NCBI RefSeq assembly: GCF_051433165.1
Contig: NZ_JBHMFS010000023.1
Location: 1-64,000, forward strand
Direction: 5' to 3'
Length of the DNA stretch: 64,000 bases
DNA from: Falsiroseomonas sp051433165
Lineage (GTDB): Bacteria > Pseudomonadota > Alphaproteobacteria > Acetobacterales > Acetobacteraceae
Part shown: positions 35,043-42,893 of the stretch, piece by piece
How positions within the stretch are numbered: position 1 is the first letter of the stretch
How the letters are laid out: each line of letters starts with the position of its first letter
Made by a program: the position numbers and the translations under genes
Notes under the pieces: generated by a model
What the model was told of the DNA's origin: nothing
The model's database searches: none
What the model saw: only the letters and a program-made list of their open reading frames with translations

Positions 35043-37687
35043 ATGCCGTGAGCGGGACACCATTTCCCGCGGCTCTCGCGCGTCTGCGTGACCTCAACGG
35101 TTGGCTCCTATGGCGATGGGTTGAGGTCAAGGGCAAGCTCACAAAGCCGCCGTTCCAGTCGCGCTTTCCGGAGCGCAACGCCAGCAACCGCAATCCGAAA
35201 CACTGGTCGGATTTCCGCACGGCCAGGGACGCTCGGCGCGCGGGCAAGGCCGATGGCATCGGCTTCGTGGTGTCGGTCTGCCAGGAGATCGTCTGGGGGG
35301 ACCTGGACGATTGCCGCAACCCTGAGACGGGCTCGATCTCGGACTGGGCTATGCGTATCGTCCGCATGGCGAACACGTACACGGAAATCACGCCGTCCGG
35401 GCGCGGGCTCCGGATCGTGGGCCTGCTGACGGGGGAGGGGGCGGGCACCGCGATCCACACCGCGTTCAAGCTCGCTGGGGGCGGTAAGGGCGAGATTTTC
35501 TACCGGGCCGACCGCTACGTCACGATCAGCGGCAGGCGGCTTAAGGACACGCCTGACGAGCTACGCCCGATTGACGAAACGATTTCTATGATCCAGGGCG
35601 AGTCACTCACGTCGCGCGACCGCCTTGAGAGCAGCAGCCGCGATCTGATCCCGGCCTCGCCTGACGATCTCTACGATCCTGTCCTGACCATGATCGACAA
35701 GCGCCCTCTGGCGCTGTCCGAGGAACAGGTTCGTGACTACCTCGCTAAGCTCCCGCCTCATAACGCCGAGATCGCGCCTGGGGTGCCGTGGTGGAGCTAT
35801 CCGCGCTGGATGGACGTGGTGTTCGCCGTCCATGACCAGACGGGCGGCAGCGAGGACGGCTACGCGCTAGTGGACGAGTGGTGCGCCACCACGCCGCACT
35901 ACGACTCTGACGGCCTGCGCGCCAAATGGGAGAGCGCGCGGGGCTCTGACAAGGGCGATGCGGTCACGTTCCGCAGCGTCATCAAGTGGGCGAATGACTG
36001 GACACGTCCGGAGCGCGAGGCCGAGTTCGACCGCATCATGTCGCTGATGGTCCAGGCGCAGAACCGCGTCGAGCTTGAGGACGCCAAGCTGTGCGCGCAG
36101 TTGCTTCAGATCGACAGCACCACGATGCGCGTGCTGCTGACGGCGCAGTACCGCACCGCGTTCCGCCGCATTACGGGTTCCAATCTGAGCGAGGCGGCGG
36201 CGAAGAAGGAGCTTGCATTCCGCAACCCCGAAATGACGAACATGCCCGACTGGCTGAAGTCCTTTTGCTGGGTGTCAGGAACCGGCAAGTTCTACAACGC
36301 GCACAACGGAATGTTGTACACTCCGCAGACCTTCGACATTACCTTTGGCGACCGCTTCCTCACTGAAGAAGAAATCGCCCAGGGCATCGACACGCCGATG
36401 CTGATGACGCCGCACAAAGCGGCCGTCAGCCGCTACAAAATCCCGGAGGTGTCCGCGCTCGGCTACATGCCGTACGTCGAGGGCGACACGTCTGCCGACG
36501 ACGCGCTTTCGCAGGAAGGGGGAGGGGGGTCGCGTCGCCCACGCATCTACGTCCTCAACGGCACGCGCTATGTGAACCGCTATCACACGCGCGGTGCGGT
36601 GGACGCTGTGTACGTCCCCTGGTCCGACGAAACGCGCGCCGAAATCAAACTCATCGTGTCGCTGTTTCGACGGGTGTGCGGCAGCAAGCGCGACACCGCG
36701 ATCATGCTGAGCTTTCTGCGGCACGTTCTTCTGTACCGCACGCGCGTCCGCTTCTGCCCGGTTTTAAGTAGTGCGGAAGGCTCGGGCAAGACGACGGCCA
36801 TGGTGAAGATTCCGTGTCTGCTGTTCGGCGCGGAGAACGTCGGCATCTACCCGCCGCAAGTCCTGCTCGACAAAAGCGATGGATCGTGGATGGACGGCGA
36901 TCTGTGGAAAGTGATCGAGGAGGTCTGGGTGCCCGAGGGCGCGCGGCTCGCCGTGATCGAGCGGATGAAGACGGTCATCACGAACGATTCCGTGTCGCCC
37001 AGGTTCATGTACGAGGGCACGCGCACCGTTCCCAATACAGCGTCGTACGTGGGCCTGACCAACCACGATGACGTGCTGGCGCTCACCAGTAAGGACACGC
37101 GGTTCTACCCCATCCAGGGTGAGCGCGTGGCGACTGCGCGGGCCATGGCTGCGCTGCTGGCGTCGGACCCCACCTACTACCATCGCCTAAACGCGGCGAT
37201 CCGGCGCAGCATCGGCGCTTTCCGGGGCTGGCTTGAGACGGAGTTCGTGCCTCATCCGGATTTCTCCGCGACCAACGGCAGGGCTCCCGCGTCCGACATC
37301 AAACAGCGCGTGATCGAGGAGGCGCGCGATCCTCTCGACCGCGACATCCTCCACCTCCTTGAGCAAGAGACGCATCCGCTGCTGACCAGGGGTGTCGTGT
37401 GCCTCGTCACGCTGCACAGGACGCTCGTAGAGCGCGGCGTCTCGATCCTGATGGGTGGTGAGCGCAAGCGAGTCCCGGAAGTCCTCTCGGCGGCGCTCAA
37501 GCGCCTGGACTTGCGGGCCAGAGGGCAGTTCCGCGTGGGCTACATCGGTCGCGACGATATAGACACGCCCTCAGACGCGCCGACCGACAACCGCACGCGC
37601 ATCTACACCTCTGGCGACGGTCCGTTTGACCAGGGGGAGATTACGGCGGCCCGTCTTAACGCCTGGGTTGACAACGACGGCCTCTGA
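35039..37687 (+). CDS. primase/helicase replication protein (primase-polymerase plus SF3/DUF5906-type helicase)
   Basis: An 882-residue replication protein. The N-terminal part (about 15-190) resembles bifunctional primase/polymerase of mobile elements, with the acidic pair IVWGDLDDCRN and TYTEITPSGRGLRIVG. A PriCT-2-like domain follows (about 225-320). The C-terminal helicase has a Walker A-like SSAEGSGKTTAMVK (about 577-590), a Walker B-like DLWKVIEEVWVPEG and a sensor-like VGLTNHDDVLAL. Such proteins replicate satellite phages, plasmids or integrative elements. It starts at GTG overlapping the AlpA-like stop. No capsid, portal or terminase gene accompanies it, so the element is not a full prophage. 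Confidence 0.88.
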   Translation: MNAVSGTPFPAALARLRDLNGWLLWRWVEVKGKLTKPPFQSRFPERNASNRNPKHWSDFRTARDARRAGKADGIGFVVSVCQEIVWGDLDDCRNPETGSISDWAMRIVRMANTYTEITPSGRGLRIVGLLTGEGAGTAIHTAFKLAGGGKGEIFYRADRYVTISGRRLKDTPDELRPIDETISMIQGESLTSRDRLESSSRDLIPASPDDLYDPVLTMIDKRPLALSEEQVRDYLAKLPPHNAEIAPGVPWWSYPRWMDVVFAVHDQTGGSEDGYALVDEWCATTPHYDSDGLRAKWESARGSDKGDAVTFRSVIKWANDWTRPEREAEFDRIMSLMVQAQNRVELEDAKLCAQLLQIDSTTMRVLLTAQYRTAFRRITGSNLSEAAAKKELAFRNPEMTNMPDWLKSFCWVSGTGKFYNAHNGMLYTPQTFDITFGDRFLTEEEIAQGIDTPMLMTPHKAAVSRYKIPEVSALGYMPYVEGDTSADDALSQEGGGGSRRPRIYVLNGTRYVNRYHTRGAVDAVYVPWSDETRAEIKLIVSLFRRVCGSKRDTAIMLSFLRHVLLYRTRVRFCPVLSSAEGSGKTTAMVKIPCLLFGAENVGIYPPQVLLDKSDGSWMDGDLWKVIEEVWVPEGARLAVIERMKTVITNDSVSPRFMYEGTRTVPNTASYVGLTNHDDVLALTSKDTRFYPIQGERVATARAMAALLASDPTYYHRLNAAIRRSIGAFRGWLETEFVPHPDFSATNGRAPASDIKQRVIEEARDPLDRDILHLLEQETHPLLTRGVVCLVTLHRTLVERGVSILMGGERKRVPEVLSAALKRLDLRARGQFRVGYIGRDDIDTPSDAPTDNRTRIYTSGDGPFDQGEITAARLNAWVDNDGL

Positions 37688-37814
37688 CTGCCGGGGTTTG
37701 TATTTGGTGGGGTTTCCTGCCGCTCCATAACTGGCGTTTCCTCCCTGAAAACTTGAGCCGGCCAGTGTCATACTGCGCCGGGCTTCTTTTTGCCCTCGCG
37801 GTTTGACACAAGCT

Positions 37815-37822
37815 CCTTGTGT
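37815..37822 (+). repeat. target-site duplication of the IS66 element (left copy)
   Basis: CCTTGTGT immediately before the left end; an identical octamer lies at 40328-40335 immediately after the right end. Eight base pairs is the normal IS66 duplication length. Confidence 0.95.
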
Positions 37823-37907
37823 GTAAGCGCAGCGACGAGGCCCGCCTTCCGGCGCGGGCGGTGAATATGCTTGGACGGCGTGGAGCAGGGAGCTTCGGGC
37901 CGACGCT

Positions 37908-38315
37908 ATGGTCGACGCTAATGACGACGCGAAGGGTGGCGGATATCGCCGGGTAGAGATCCTGACTGGGCCTGGCCGGCGGCGGAAATGGTCGGACGAG
38001 GACAAGGCGCGGATCGTGGCGGAGACGCTGGAGCCTGGCGCGGTCGTGGCCGAGGTGGCGCGGCGTCGGCAGATCTGCCCGCAGCAGGTTTTCACCTGGC
38101 GGCGGGAGATGCACACCGGGTCCGCGGCGCGGCTGAACTTCGTGCCGATCGTGCCATCGACATCGATGCCCGCACCAGAGCCGACAGCCGCGCCAGTTGG
38201 CTCCTCTCCATCGGTTGAGATGGAGTTGGCCGGCGCGGTGCTGCGCGTCGCGCCTGGCACCGACGGCGCGTTGCTGACGACGGTGCTGCGGGCGATCCGG
38301 GCGTCGGCGGCATGA
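37908..38315 (+). CDS. tnpA: IS66 TnpA-like protein
   Basis: A 135-residue protein of the IS66 Orf1 type. The helix-turn-helix RRKWSDEDKARIVAETLEPG (about 24-43), then VAEVARRRQICPQQVFTWRR, resembles IS3-type OrfA and binds DNA. The C-terminal half is variable and Pro/Ala-rich. Its stop overlaps the tnpB start by 4 bp. Required with TnpB for IS66 transposition in studied members. Confidence 0.92.
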   Translation: MVDANDDAKGGGYRRVEILTGPGRRRKWSDEDKARIVAETLEPGAVVAEVARRRQICPQQVFTWRREMHTGSAARLNFVPIVPSTSMPAPEPTAAPVGSSPSVEMELAGAVLRVAPGTDGALLTTVLRAIRASAA

Positions 38316-38668
38316 TCGCGCTGCCGGCCGGCGCGCGGATCCTGCTGGCCACCAAGCCCGTCGACTTCCGCAAAGGCGCGCACAGCCTGGCGGCGCTGGC
38401 GGCCGAGGTGCTGGGCGCCGATCCTTTCTCGGGCGCGGTGCTGGTGTTCCGCTCGCGTCGCGCCGACCGGGTCAAGATCCTGCTCTGGGACGGCAGCGGG
38501 CTGGTCCTGGTCTGGAAGCAACTGGAGGCCGCCGCGTTCCGCTGGCCGGCGATCGTGGACGGCGTGGTGCGCCTGACGCCTCTGGAGTTCGCCGCGCTGT
38601 TCGACGGCATCGATTGGCGACGTGTTCAGGCGGTGCGGGAGATTCCCACGCCCAGTGTTCCTGCATAG
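38312..38668 (+). CDS. tnpB: IS66 TnpB (Orf2)
   Basis: A 118-residue protein with the family hallmarks ILLATKPVDFRKGAHSLAAL, VLVFRSRRADRVKILLWDG and GLVLVWKQLE. This small protein is an accessory transposition factor of unknown biochemical role. It overlaps tnpA by 4 bp and is followed 10 bp later by tnpC. Confidence 0.95.
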   Translation: MIALPAGARILLATKPVDFRKGAHSLAALAAEVLGADPFSGAVLVFRSRRADRVKILLWDGSGLVLVWKQLEAAAFRWPAIVDGVVRLTPLEFAALFDGIDWRRVQAVREIPTPSVPA

Positions 38669-38677
38669 AATCACCAC

Positions 38678-40276
38678 GTGATGCGCGCCGCGGGTAACGA
38701 CACGCCGAGCCTGCCGGAGGATGCCACGGCGCTGCATGCGCTGCTGCTGGAGACGAGGTCGTTGGTCGACACGCTCAGCACCGAGCTTGGGAGCATCACC
38801 GCCGAACGCGACGCGCTGGCCGCGCAGAACGAGCGGCTCCAGCACCTGCTGCTGAAGCTCAAGCGCCGGCAGTTCGGCACGAAGTCGGAGCGGCTCCCCG
38901 AGGAGCAGTTGCTGTTCGCGTTTGAGGAGATCGAGGCGACGCTGGCGGAGAACGTGGCCGAGGCGGGCAAGGCATCACCGACGCTGCGCGCCAGTCAGGC
39001 CAAGCGCCGCCGTGCCGGCCGTGGCCGACTGCCCGCGCATCTGCCGCGCGTCGAGCAGGTGCTGGCGCCCGAGGCCTCGGCCTGCCCCTGCTGCCAGGGC
39101 CCACTGGTCGAGATCGGCACCGACACGGCCGAGCGACTGGGCGTGATCCCGGCGCAGTTCCGCGTCCTGGTGACGAAGCGGCCGAAGCTGGCCTGCCGGG
39201 CGTGCCCCGGCGTGGTGCTGCAGGAGCCCGCGCCCGCCCGCCTGATCGAGGGGGGCATGCCGACCGAGGCGACGGTCGCCCACGTCCTGGTCTCCCGCTA
39301 CGCCGATCACCTGCCGCTCTATCGGCAGTCGCAGATCCTGGCCCGCCAAGGGATCGAGATCGGCCGCGAGGTGCTGGCCGACTGGGCCGGCACGGGCGCG
39401 ATGGAATTCGTGCCCGTGGTGCGCCGCATGCGGGAGATCCTGCTCGCCTCGGGACGGCTGTTCGCTGACGAGACCACCATGCCGGTCCTCGACCCCGGCC
39501 GCGGCAAGACCAAGAAGGGCTATGCCTGGGCGATCGCGCGCGACGACCGGCCCTGGGGCGGGGCGGACCCGCCGGCGGTGGTGTTCCACTACGCGCCGGG
39601 CCGCGGCGCCGAGCACGCCAAGGCGCTGCTGGCCGGCTACCGGGGCATCCTGCAATGCGACGGCTACGGCGCCTACAAGACGCTGGTCGCGGTGGAGGAC
39701 GGCATCACGCTGGCATTCTGCTGGAGCCACGCGCGGCGGGAGTTCATCGAACTGGCGAGGAGCAAGACCGCGCCGGTCGCCGCGGAGACGCTGCAGCGCA
39801 TCGCCGCCCTCTACGCCATCGAGGCGGAGCTGCGCGGCAAGCCGCCCGACCTCCGCCGTGCAGGCCGCCAGGCGAAGAGCCGCCCCCTCGTCGAGGACCT
39901 GTTCGCCTGGCTGCCGGCACAGCTCTCGCGCCTGCCGGGCGGCAGCCCAACGGCGGGTGCGATCCGCTACGTGCTGAACCATCGCGAGGGCCTGGTGCGG
40001 TTCCTCGACGACGGCAGGATCGAACTCGACAACAACACCGTCGAGCGCGCCATCCGCCCGATCTGCCTCAGCCGGAAGAACGCGCTGTTCGCCTCCGGCG
40101 ACGATGGCGGGGCGAGATGGGCGACGGTCGCCTCGCTCGTCGAGACATGCAAACTCAACGGCGTCGACCCGCAGCGCTACTTCACCGATGTGCTGACCCG
40201 CCTTGTCAACGGCTGGCCCAACAGCCGCATCGACGAGCTCATGCCGTGGCGCTGGACCTCCAAGGAAGACGGCTGA
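38678..40276 (+). CDS. tnpC: IS66 transposase TnpC
   Basis: A 532-residue transposase. An N-terminal leucine-rich coiled coil (about 15-60, LLETRSLVDTLSTELGSITA) is followed by a basic helix and a zinc-finger-like region with CPCC and CRACP. The DDE core shows LFADETTMPVLDPG, LQCDGYGAYKTLV and FCWSHARREF, with NNTVERAIRPICLSRKNALF towards the end. The length is normal and the frame intact. GTG 38678 is followed at once by ATG 38681, so the true start may be the latter. Confidence 0.95.
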   Translation: MMRAAGNDTPSLPEDATALHALLLETRSLVDTLSTELGSITAERDALAAQNERLQHLLLKLKRRQFGTKSERLPEEQLLFAFEEIEATLAENVAEAGKASPTLRASQAKRRRAGRGRLPAHLPRVEQVLAPEASACPCCQGPLVEIGTDTAERLGVIPAQFRVLVTKRPKLACRACPGVVLQEPAPARLIEGGMPTEATVAHVLVSRYADHLPLYRQSQILARQGIEIGREVLADWAGTGAMEFVPVVRRMREILLASGRLFADETTMPVLDPGRGKTKKGYAWAIARDDRPWGGADPPAVVFHYAPGRGAEHAKALLAGYRGILQCDGYGAYKTLVAVEDGITLAFCWSHARREFIELARSKTAPVAAETLQRIAALYAIEAELRGKPPDLRRAGRQAKSRPLVEDLFAWLPAQLSRLPGGSPTAGAIRYVLNHREGLVRFLDDGRIELDNNTVERAIRPICLSRKNALFASGDDGGARWATVASLVETCKLNGVDPQRYFTDVLTRLVNGWPNSRIDELMPWRWTSKEDG

Positions 40277-40400
40277 CAGCCACGAAGCGGGCCTGCGACT
40301 GACGCTGGGCCTCGTAGCCTCGCTTACCCTTGTGTTGCGGGGGTGACACATGGATCGCGCGTCCAGGGGAGGACGCGAACCGGCCAAGAAGGTGCGAAAT

Positions 40401-40555
40401 CGTCTCGGCAGGAGCCTGTCTCGGTGCGTTTTCGCGTTTTTGGGGCTACTGAGACAGCTACCGAGACAGATTAACCCATTGTTTTTACTACTATTTCTAC
40501 TCTCTGTCTTGGTTGTCTTGTTAGAAAGGGTAGAATAAGTAGTAAGGAGGGAAAT
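40401..40555 (+). promoter_or_regulatory. nested inverted repeats and strong ribosome binding site
   Basis: CTGTCTCGGT (40416-40425) pairs perfectly with ACCGAGACAG (40460-40469), and two more half-sites, GTCTCGG near 40402 and GAGACAG at 40451, share the motif. A second dyad follows: TACTACTATTTCTAC (40486-40500) with GTAGAATAAGTAGTA (40530-40544), 13 of 15 positions paired. AAGGAGG (40544-40550) touches the 3' arm and precedes ATG 40556. The arrangement would allow a hairpin to control access to the ribosome binding site, or operator binding of a repressor. Function is inferred. Confidence 0.6.
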
Positions 40556-41257
40556 ATGCATACAGAGAGGAGAAAGTACTTTGTCAAAAACAGGGGATTT
40601 ACCAAGTCAGAAGCCCAGACCAAGACAGAAACGGGGTCTTTCAGGGGGCGCTCGGCTGAGCAAAAATGGCGCTCTAGGGGTTTTTTTTCACAAGAAATGG
40701 CGGATAACAGCCATCTCCGGGCGCAAATGGCACTAAGATCGACTTCCGGTGGAATAATCCTGGGTGGCTCAGCGCCCCCCGCCGAGGGGTCACCCAGTCA
40801 GAGGGACCCGTTTGCAGATGGGATAGGATACCCTGCACCGCAGCAAAGGCGGACGCGGCCAAATAGTTGCATCTCAACTTGCAGCACGACACACGGGAAG
40901 CGCCGTTCAAACAACATCCTAGCAATTCGCTGCGGCTTCCGAGGCGACGTACTCGAAATGTTTTCGTGCCGGGCGAGGAACTCAGGCCGGATCGGGAGGA
41001 GTAAGGCAGCGGTGCGCGCTTGTGTCGATGGGCGGCCGAGCGCTGGCACGTGGGGATCTGCGAGTCGCCGGACAGGCGCATTCGCGAGCCATGCGCGATG
41101 GCTGTTCGAGCGCATGCTTCACGCGAGATGTGTGGTCCGGGAAATTGAGTCGGCAAGGACGGGGACGCATCAGCGCAGAATTCTTGCTCGGCGGGCTCGG
41201 CGACACAATTTCGTCGCTTCGAACCCTGGCTTCCGGCGCTCATTACGCCAGAAATGA
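40556..41257 (+). CDS. possible short gene with strong ribosome binding site, doubtful
   Basis: The frame of 233 codons starts five bases after a near-consensus AAGGAGG, which is rare among the genes here. The first 60 residues (MHTERRKYFVKNRGFTKSEA and on) are basic and polar and come from AT-rich DNA. The remainder is Arg/Ser/Pro-rich and looks like random GC-rich reading. The protein matches no family I know. If a real product exists, its C-terminus may have been replaced when flanking DNA was rearranged. Confidence 0.25.
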   Translation: MHTERRKYFVKNRGFTKSEAQTKTETGSFRGRSAEQKWRSRGFFSQEMADNSHLRAQMALRSTSGGIILGGSAPPAEGSPSQRDPFADGIGYPAPQQRRTRPNSCISTCSTTHGKRRSNNILAIRCGFRGDVLEMFSCRARNSGRIGRSKAAVRACVDGRPSAGTWGSASRRTGAFASHARWLFERMLHARCVVREIESARTGTHQRRILARRARRHNFVASNPGFRRSLRQK

Positions 41258-41364
41258 AAACTGAGTTTAGCCTTTCGCCGGGTCCCGTCGCCATCTTCGA
41301 TGGCGCCTAGCTCGTAGCGCAGCATTCCCAGTGCGTGCAAACGACGCCGCCCCGGATGCTGGCA

Positions 41365-41431
41365 TTATACCAAATCCCGCGGATCGTGACCGGTCCGTCC
41401 TGACGCGCCGGCGCTTCGCTTGGCTCCGCGC
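41365..41431 (+). repeat. dispersed repeat beginning TTATACCAAATCCCGCGGATC
   Basis: About 65 bp match, in inverse orientation, the stretch ending at 49142 (rc: TAATACCAAATCCCGCGGAT, then CGTGACCGATCC, and later GCGCCGGCGCTTTGCTTGGC). A related, more divergent end is at 48973. The sequence marks the broken 3' side of the TctC-like pseudogene that follows, so it behaves as a mobile or recombinogenic repeat. Confidence 0.75.
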
Positions 41432-41661
41432 CACTTGGCGCGGCGCCCATTCGGGCGCTCGCACGATGATCGAGTACCACCGGCTGGCCGAGCAAAGGGG
41501 GCCATCGCGTCACCGACGATGCGGCTGATGTTGGAGGTCGCGCCGCCCGGCGGCCAGGGCACCACGAAGCGTACCGGGCGCGTTGGGAAGCCGCCCTGCG
41601 CAAGGGCGGGCGAGGCAAGCACTGCGCCAGTTGCGGCCAGCAGGAAACGGCGACCGAGCAT
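41432..41661 (-). pseudogene. truncated and frameshifted TctC/Bug-type receptor gene
   Basis: On the minus strand ATG 41661 starts MLGRRFLLAATGAVLASPAL, a signal peptide, followed by FPTRPVRFVVPWPPGGATSN, the hallmark of tripartite tricarboxylate receptors. After about 55 codons the family sequence continues in another frame (LGQPVVLDHRASA), showing a frameshift, and then it runs into the dispersed repeat. Only some 75 of the usual 320 residues remain. Confidence 0.85.
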
Positions 41662-41737
41662 GCGGGCATCTCCGTGTGGGTTGCAATTCCCGAGAGTGAC
41701 GTTGCAATCTGAGCATCGCAACAAAAACTGGCTCGTC

Positions 41738-42427
41738 ATGACCAAACCTGTTCTGCATCTCGGTGGTGCATGGTCCTCCTCCTGGTCGATTCCAGGCTGG
41801 ATGGTATGCGAACTGGCAGGGCTCATCTGCGAGGAACGGGTGATCTACCTGTCGCGCGACGACAGCAAGGCGAAGCTCGCCGCCCTGTCACCCTCCGGCC
41901 GTGTGCCGGTGCTGGAGATCGACGGGCTGGTGCTCTGGGACACATTCGCGATCGCGGAGTATCTTTGGGAACGCGACCCGACCTCCGCGATCTGGCCCGC
42001 CGATCCGGCGCGGCGCGCCTTCGCGCGGTCGGTCGCCGCCGAGGTGCACGGGCATTTCGATGATCTGCGCGCGGCGCTGCCGATGAACCTGCTGAAGCGC
42101 TGGCCAGTTCGCAATGGGCTGCCATCCAACGTCAAGCTGATGGCCAGGCCCGGCGCCCAGGCCTCGACCGCACGGCTTGAGGCGATCTGGCGCGACTGCG
42201 TCGGCCGCTGGGGTGGCCCCTATGTGGCGGGGGATGCCTGGTGCTTCGCGGATGCGGTGCTGGCGCCGATGTGCAGCCGCTACATCACCTATGGCGTCGA
42301 GCTTGCGCCCGACAGCGTGGCCTTCATCCGCGCAAGCCAGGACGCGCCACTGATGCGGCGCTGGATTGCGCGGGCGGAGGCGCAGGCGGCCGAGATCGGC
42401 CGCGACATCTGCGTCGCATTTCCGTGA
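41738..42427 (+). CDS. glutathione S-transferase family protein
   Basis: A 229-residue two-domain GST. The thioredoxin-like N-terminal domain has the glutathione-binding segment GRVPVLEIDGLVLWDTFAIAEYL with the conserved cis-Pro and acidic/Ser-equivalent positions. The all-helical C-terminal domain contains WRDCVGRWGGPYVAGDAWCFADAVLAPM, the usual N-capping box and Asp. Likely a cytoplasmic transferase or isomerase. The start at 41738 matches the family N-terminus, but no clear ribosome binding site is seen. It is convergent with the VOC gene, 2 bp away. Confidence 0.9.
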   Translation: MTKPVLHLGGAWSSSWSIPGWMVCELAGLICEERVIYLSRDDSKAKLAALSPSGRVPVLEIDGLVLWDTFAIAEYLWERDPTSAIWPADPARRAFARSVAAEVHGHFDDLRAALPMNLLKRWPVRNGLPSNVKLMARPGAQASTARLEAIWRDCVGRWGGPYVAGDAWCFADAVLAPMCSRYITYGVELAPDSVAFIRASQDAPLMRRWIARAEAQAAEIGRDICVAFP

Positions 42428-42429
42428 CT

Positions 42430-42837
42430 CTATCCCCTTCGCGGTCCGCGGCCCTCCGGATACGGCCAGCGCGGATCGTTGAATTCCTGGATCTCCAGCC
42501 AGTAGCCGATCGGGTCCTTGAAGAAGGCGGAATACACCGTGCGTCCGCCGAGCATGTTTGGCGGCCCGTCGAACGCCACGCCCTTTGCCAGAAGGTGGCG
42601 ATAGGTTTCCTCGACATCCGCGACGAGGAAGGTGAACATCATGCCCTTGGTGCCGCGCGGACGCCCTTCCTTGTTGCAGACGCCGAGGAAGCCGGTCGGG
42701 CTGACCTGGAACACCCGGCAGACGCCCTGGTCCAGCACCTGCGGCAGCTCCATCACATCGCGATAGAAGGCGGCATGGGTTTCGAGATCATCGCTGTAGA
42801 ACCAGGTGACGTTCTGTTCAATGAAGGGGCGCGGCAT
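42430..42837 (-). CDS. VOC-superfamily (glyoxalase/bleomycin resistance type) protein
   Basis: A 135-residue protein with two beta-alpha-beta-beta-beta modules: VTWFYSDDLETHAAFYRDVM near the N-terminus and MFTFLVADVEETYRHLLAKG in the second half, ending in KDPIGYWLEIQEF with the Glu metal ligand. Members include glyoxalases, dioxygenases and binding proteins, so the reaction is open. GGAGG lies seven bases before ATG 42837. It is divergent from the RraA-like gene with only about 56 bp between starts, so they may share a promoter region. Confidence 0.88.
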   Translation of the reverse strand: MPRPFIEQNVTWFYSDDLETHAAFYRDVMELPQVLDQGVCRVFQVSPTGFLGVCNKEGRPRGTKGMMFTFLVADVEETYRHLLAKGVAFDGPPNMLGGRTVYSAFFKDPIGYWLEIQEFNDPRWPYPEGRGPRRG

Positions 42838-42893
42838 GGGTCCTCCGTTGCATGGGGTGCGCCATTCTATTGCGCGCGAGGGCGGCTCGGGCA

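Larger units (their letters stand above)
37823..40327 (+). mobile_element. intact IS66-family insertion sequence
   Basis: A 2505-bp element. The left end GTAAGCGCAGCGACGAGGCC and the inverted right end GTAAGCGAGGCTACGAGGCC are imperfect terminal repeats. It carries tnpA, tnpB and tnpC in the usual order, all with open frames, and is flanked by a perfect 8-bp duplication CCTTGTGT. The intact state suggests a recent insertion. The left end is the same type as the fragment at 30416-30509. Confidence 0.96.
40336..41364 (+). other. AT-rich regulatory stretch and unassigned DNA right of the IS66 element
   Basis: Beyond the IS66 duplication comes roughly 1 kb with no recognised gene. The first 400 bp (to about 40740) are far more AT-rich than the rest of the window, hold two sets of inverted repeats and a T8 run at 40680-40687, and repeat the words AAATGGCG/AAATGGCA three times. 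From about 40790 onward the composition returns to GC-rich and I see no structure. It is probably the right arm of the integrative element grading into host DNA. Confidence 0.5.

Noticed and set aside
38975..40561. 528-codon minus-strand frame opposite IS66 tnpC
   Set aside because: Antisense shadow of a standard transposase gene.
40680..40690. T8 run as an intrinsic terminator
   Set aside because: No convincing GC-rich hairpin lies directly before the run.
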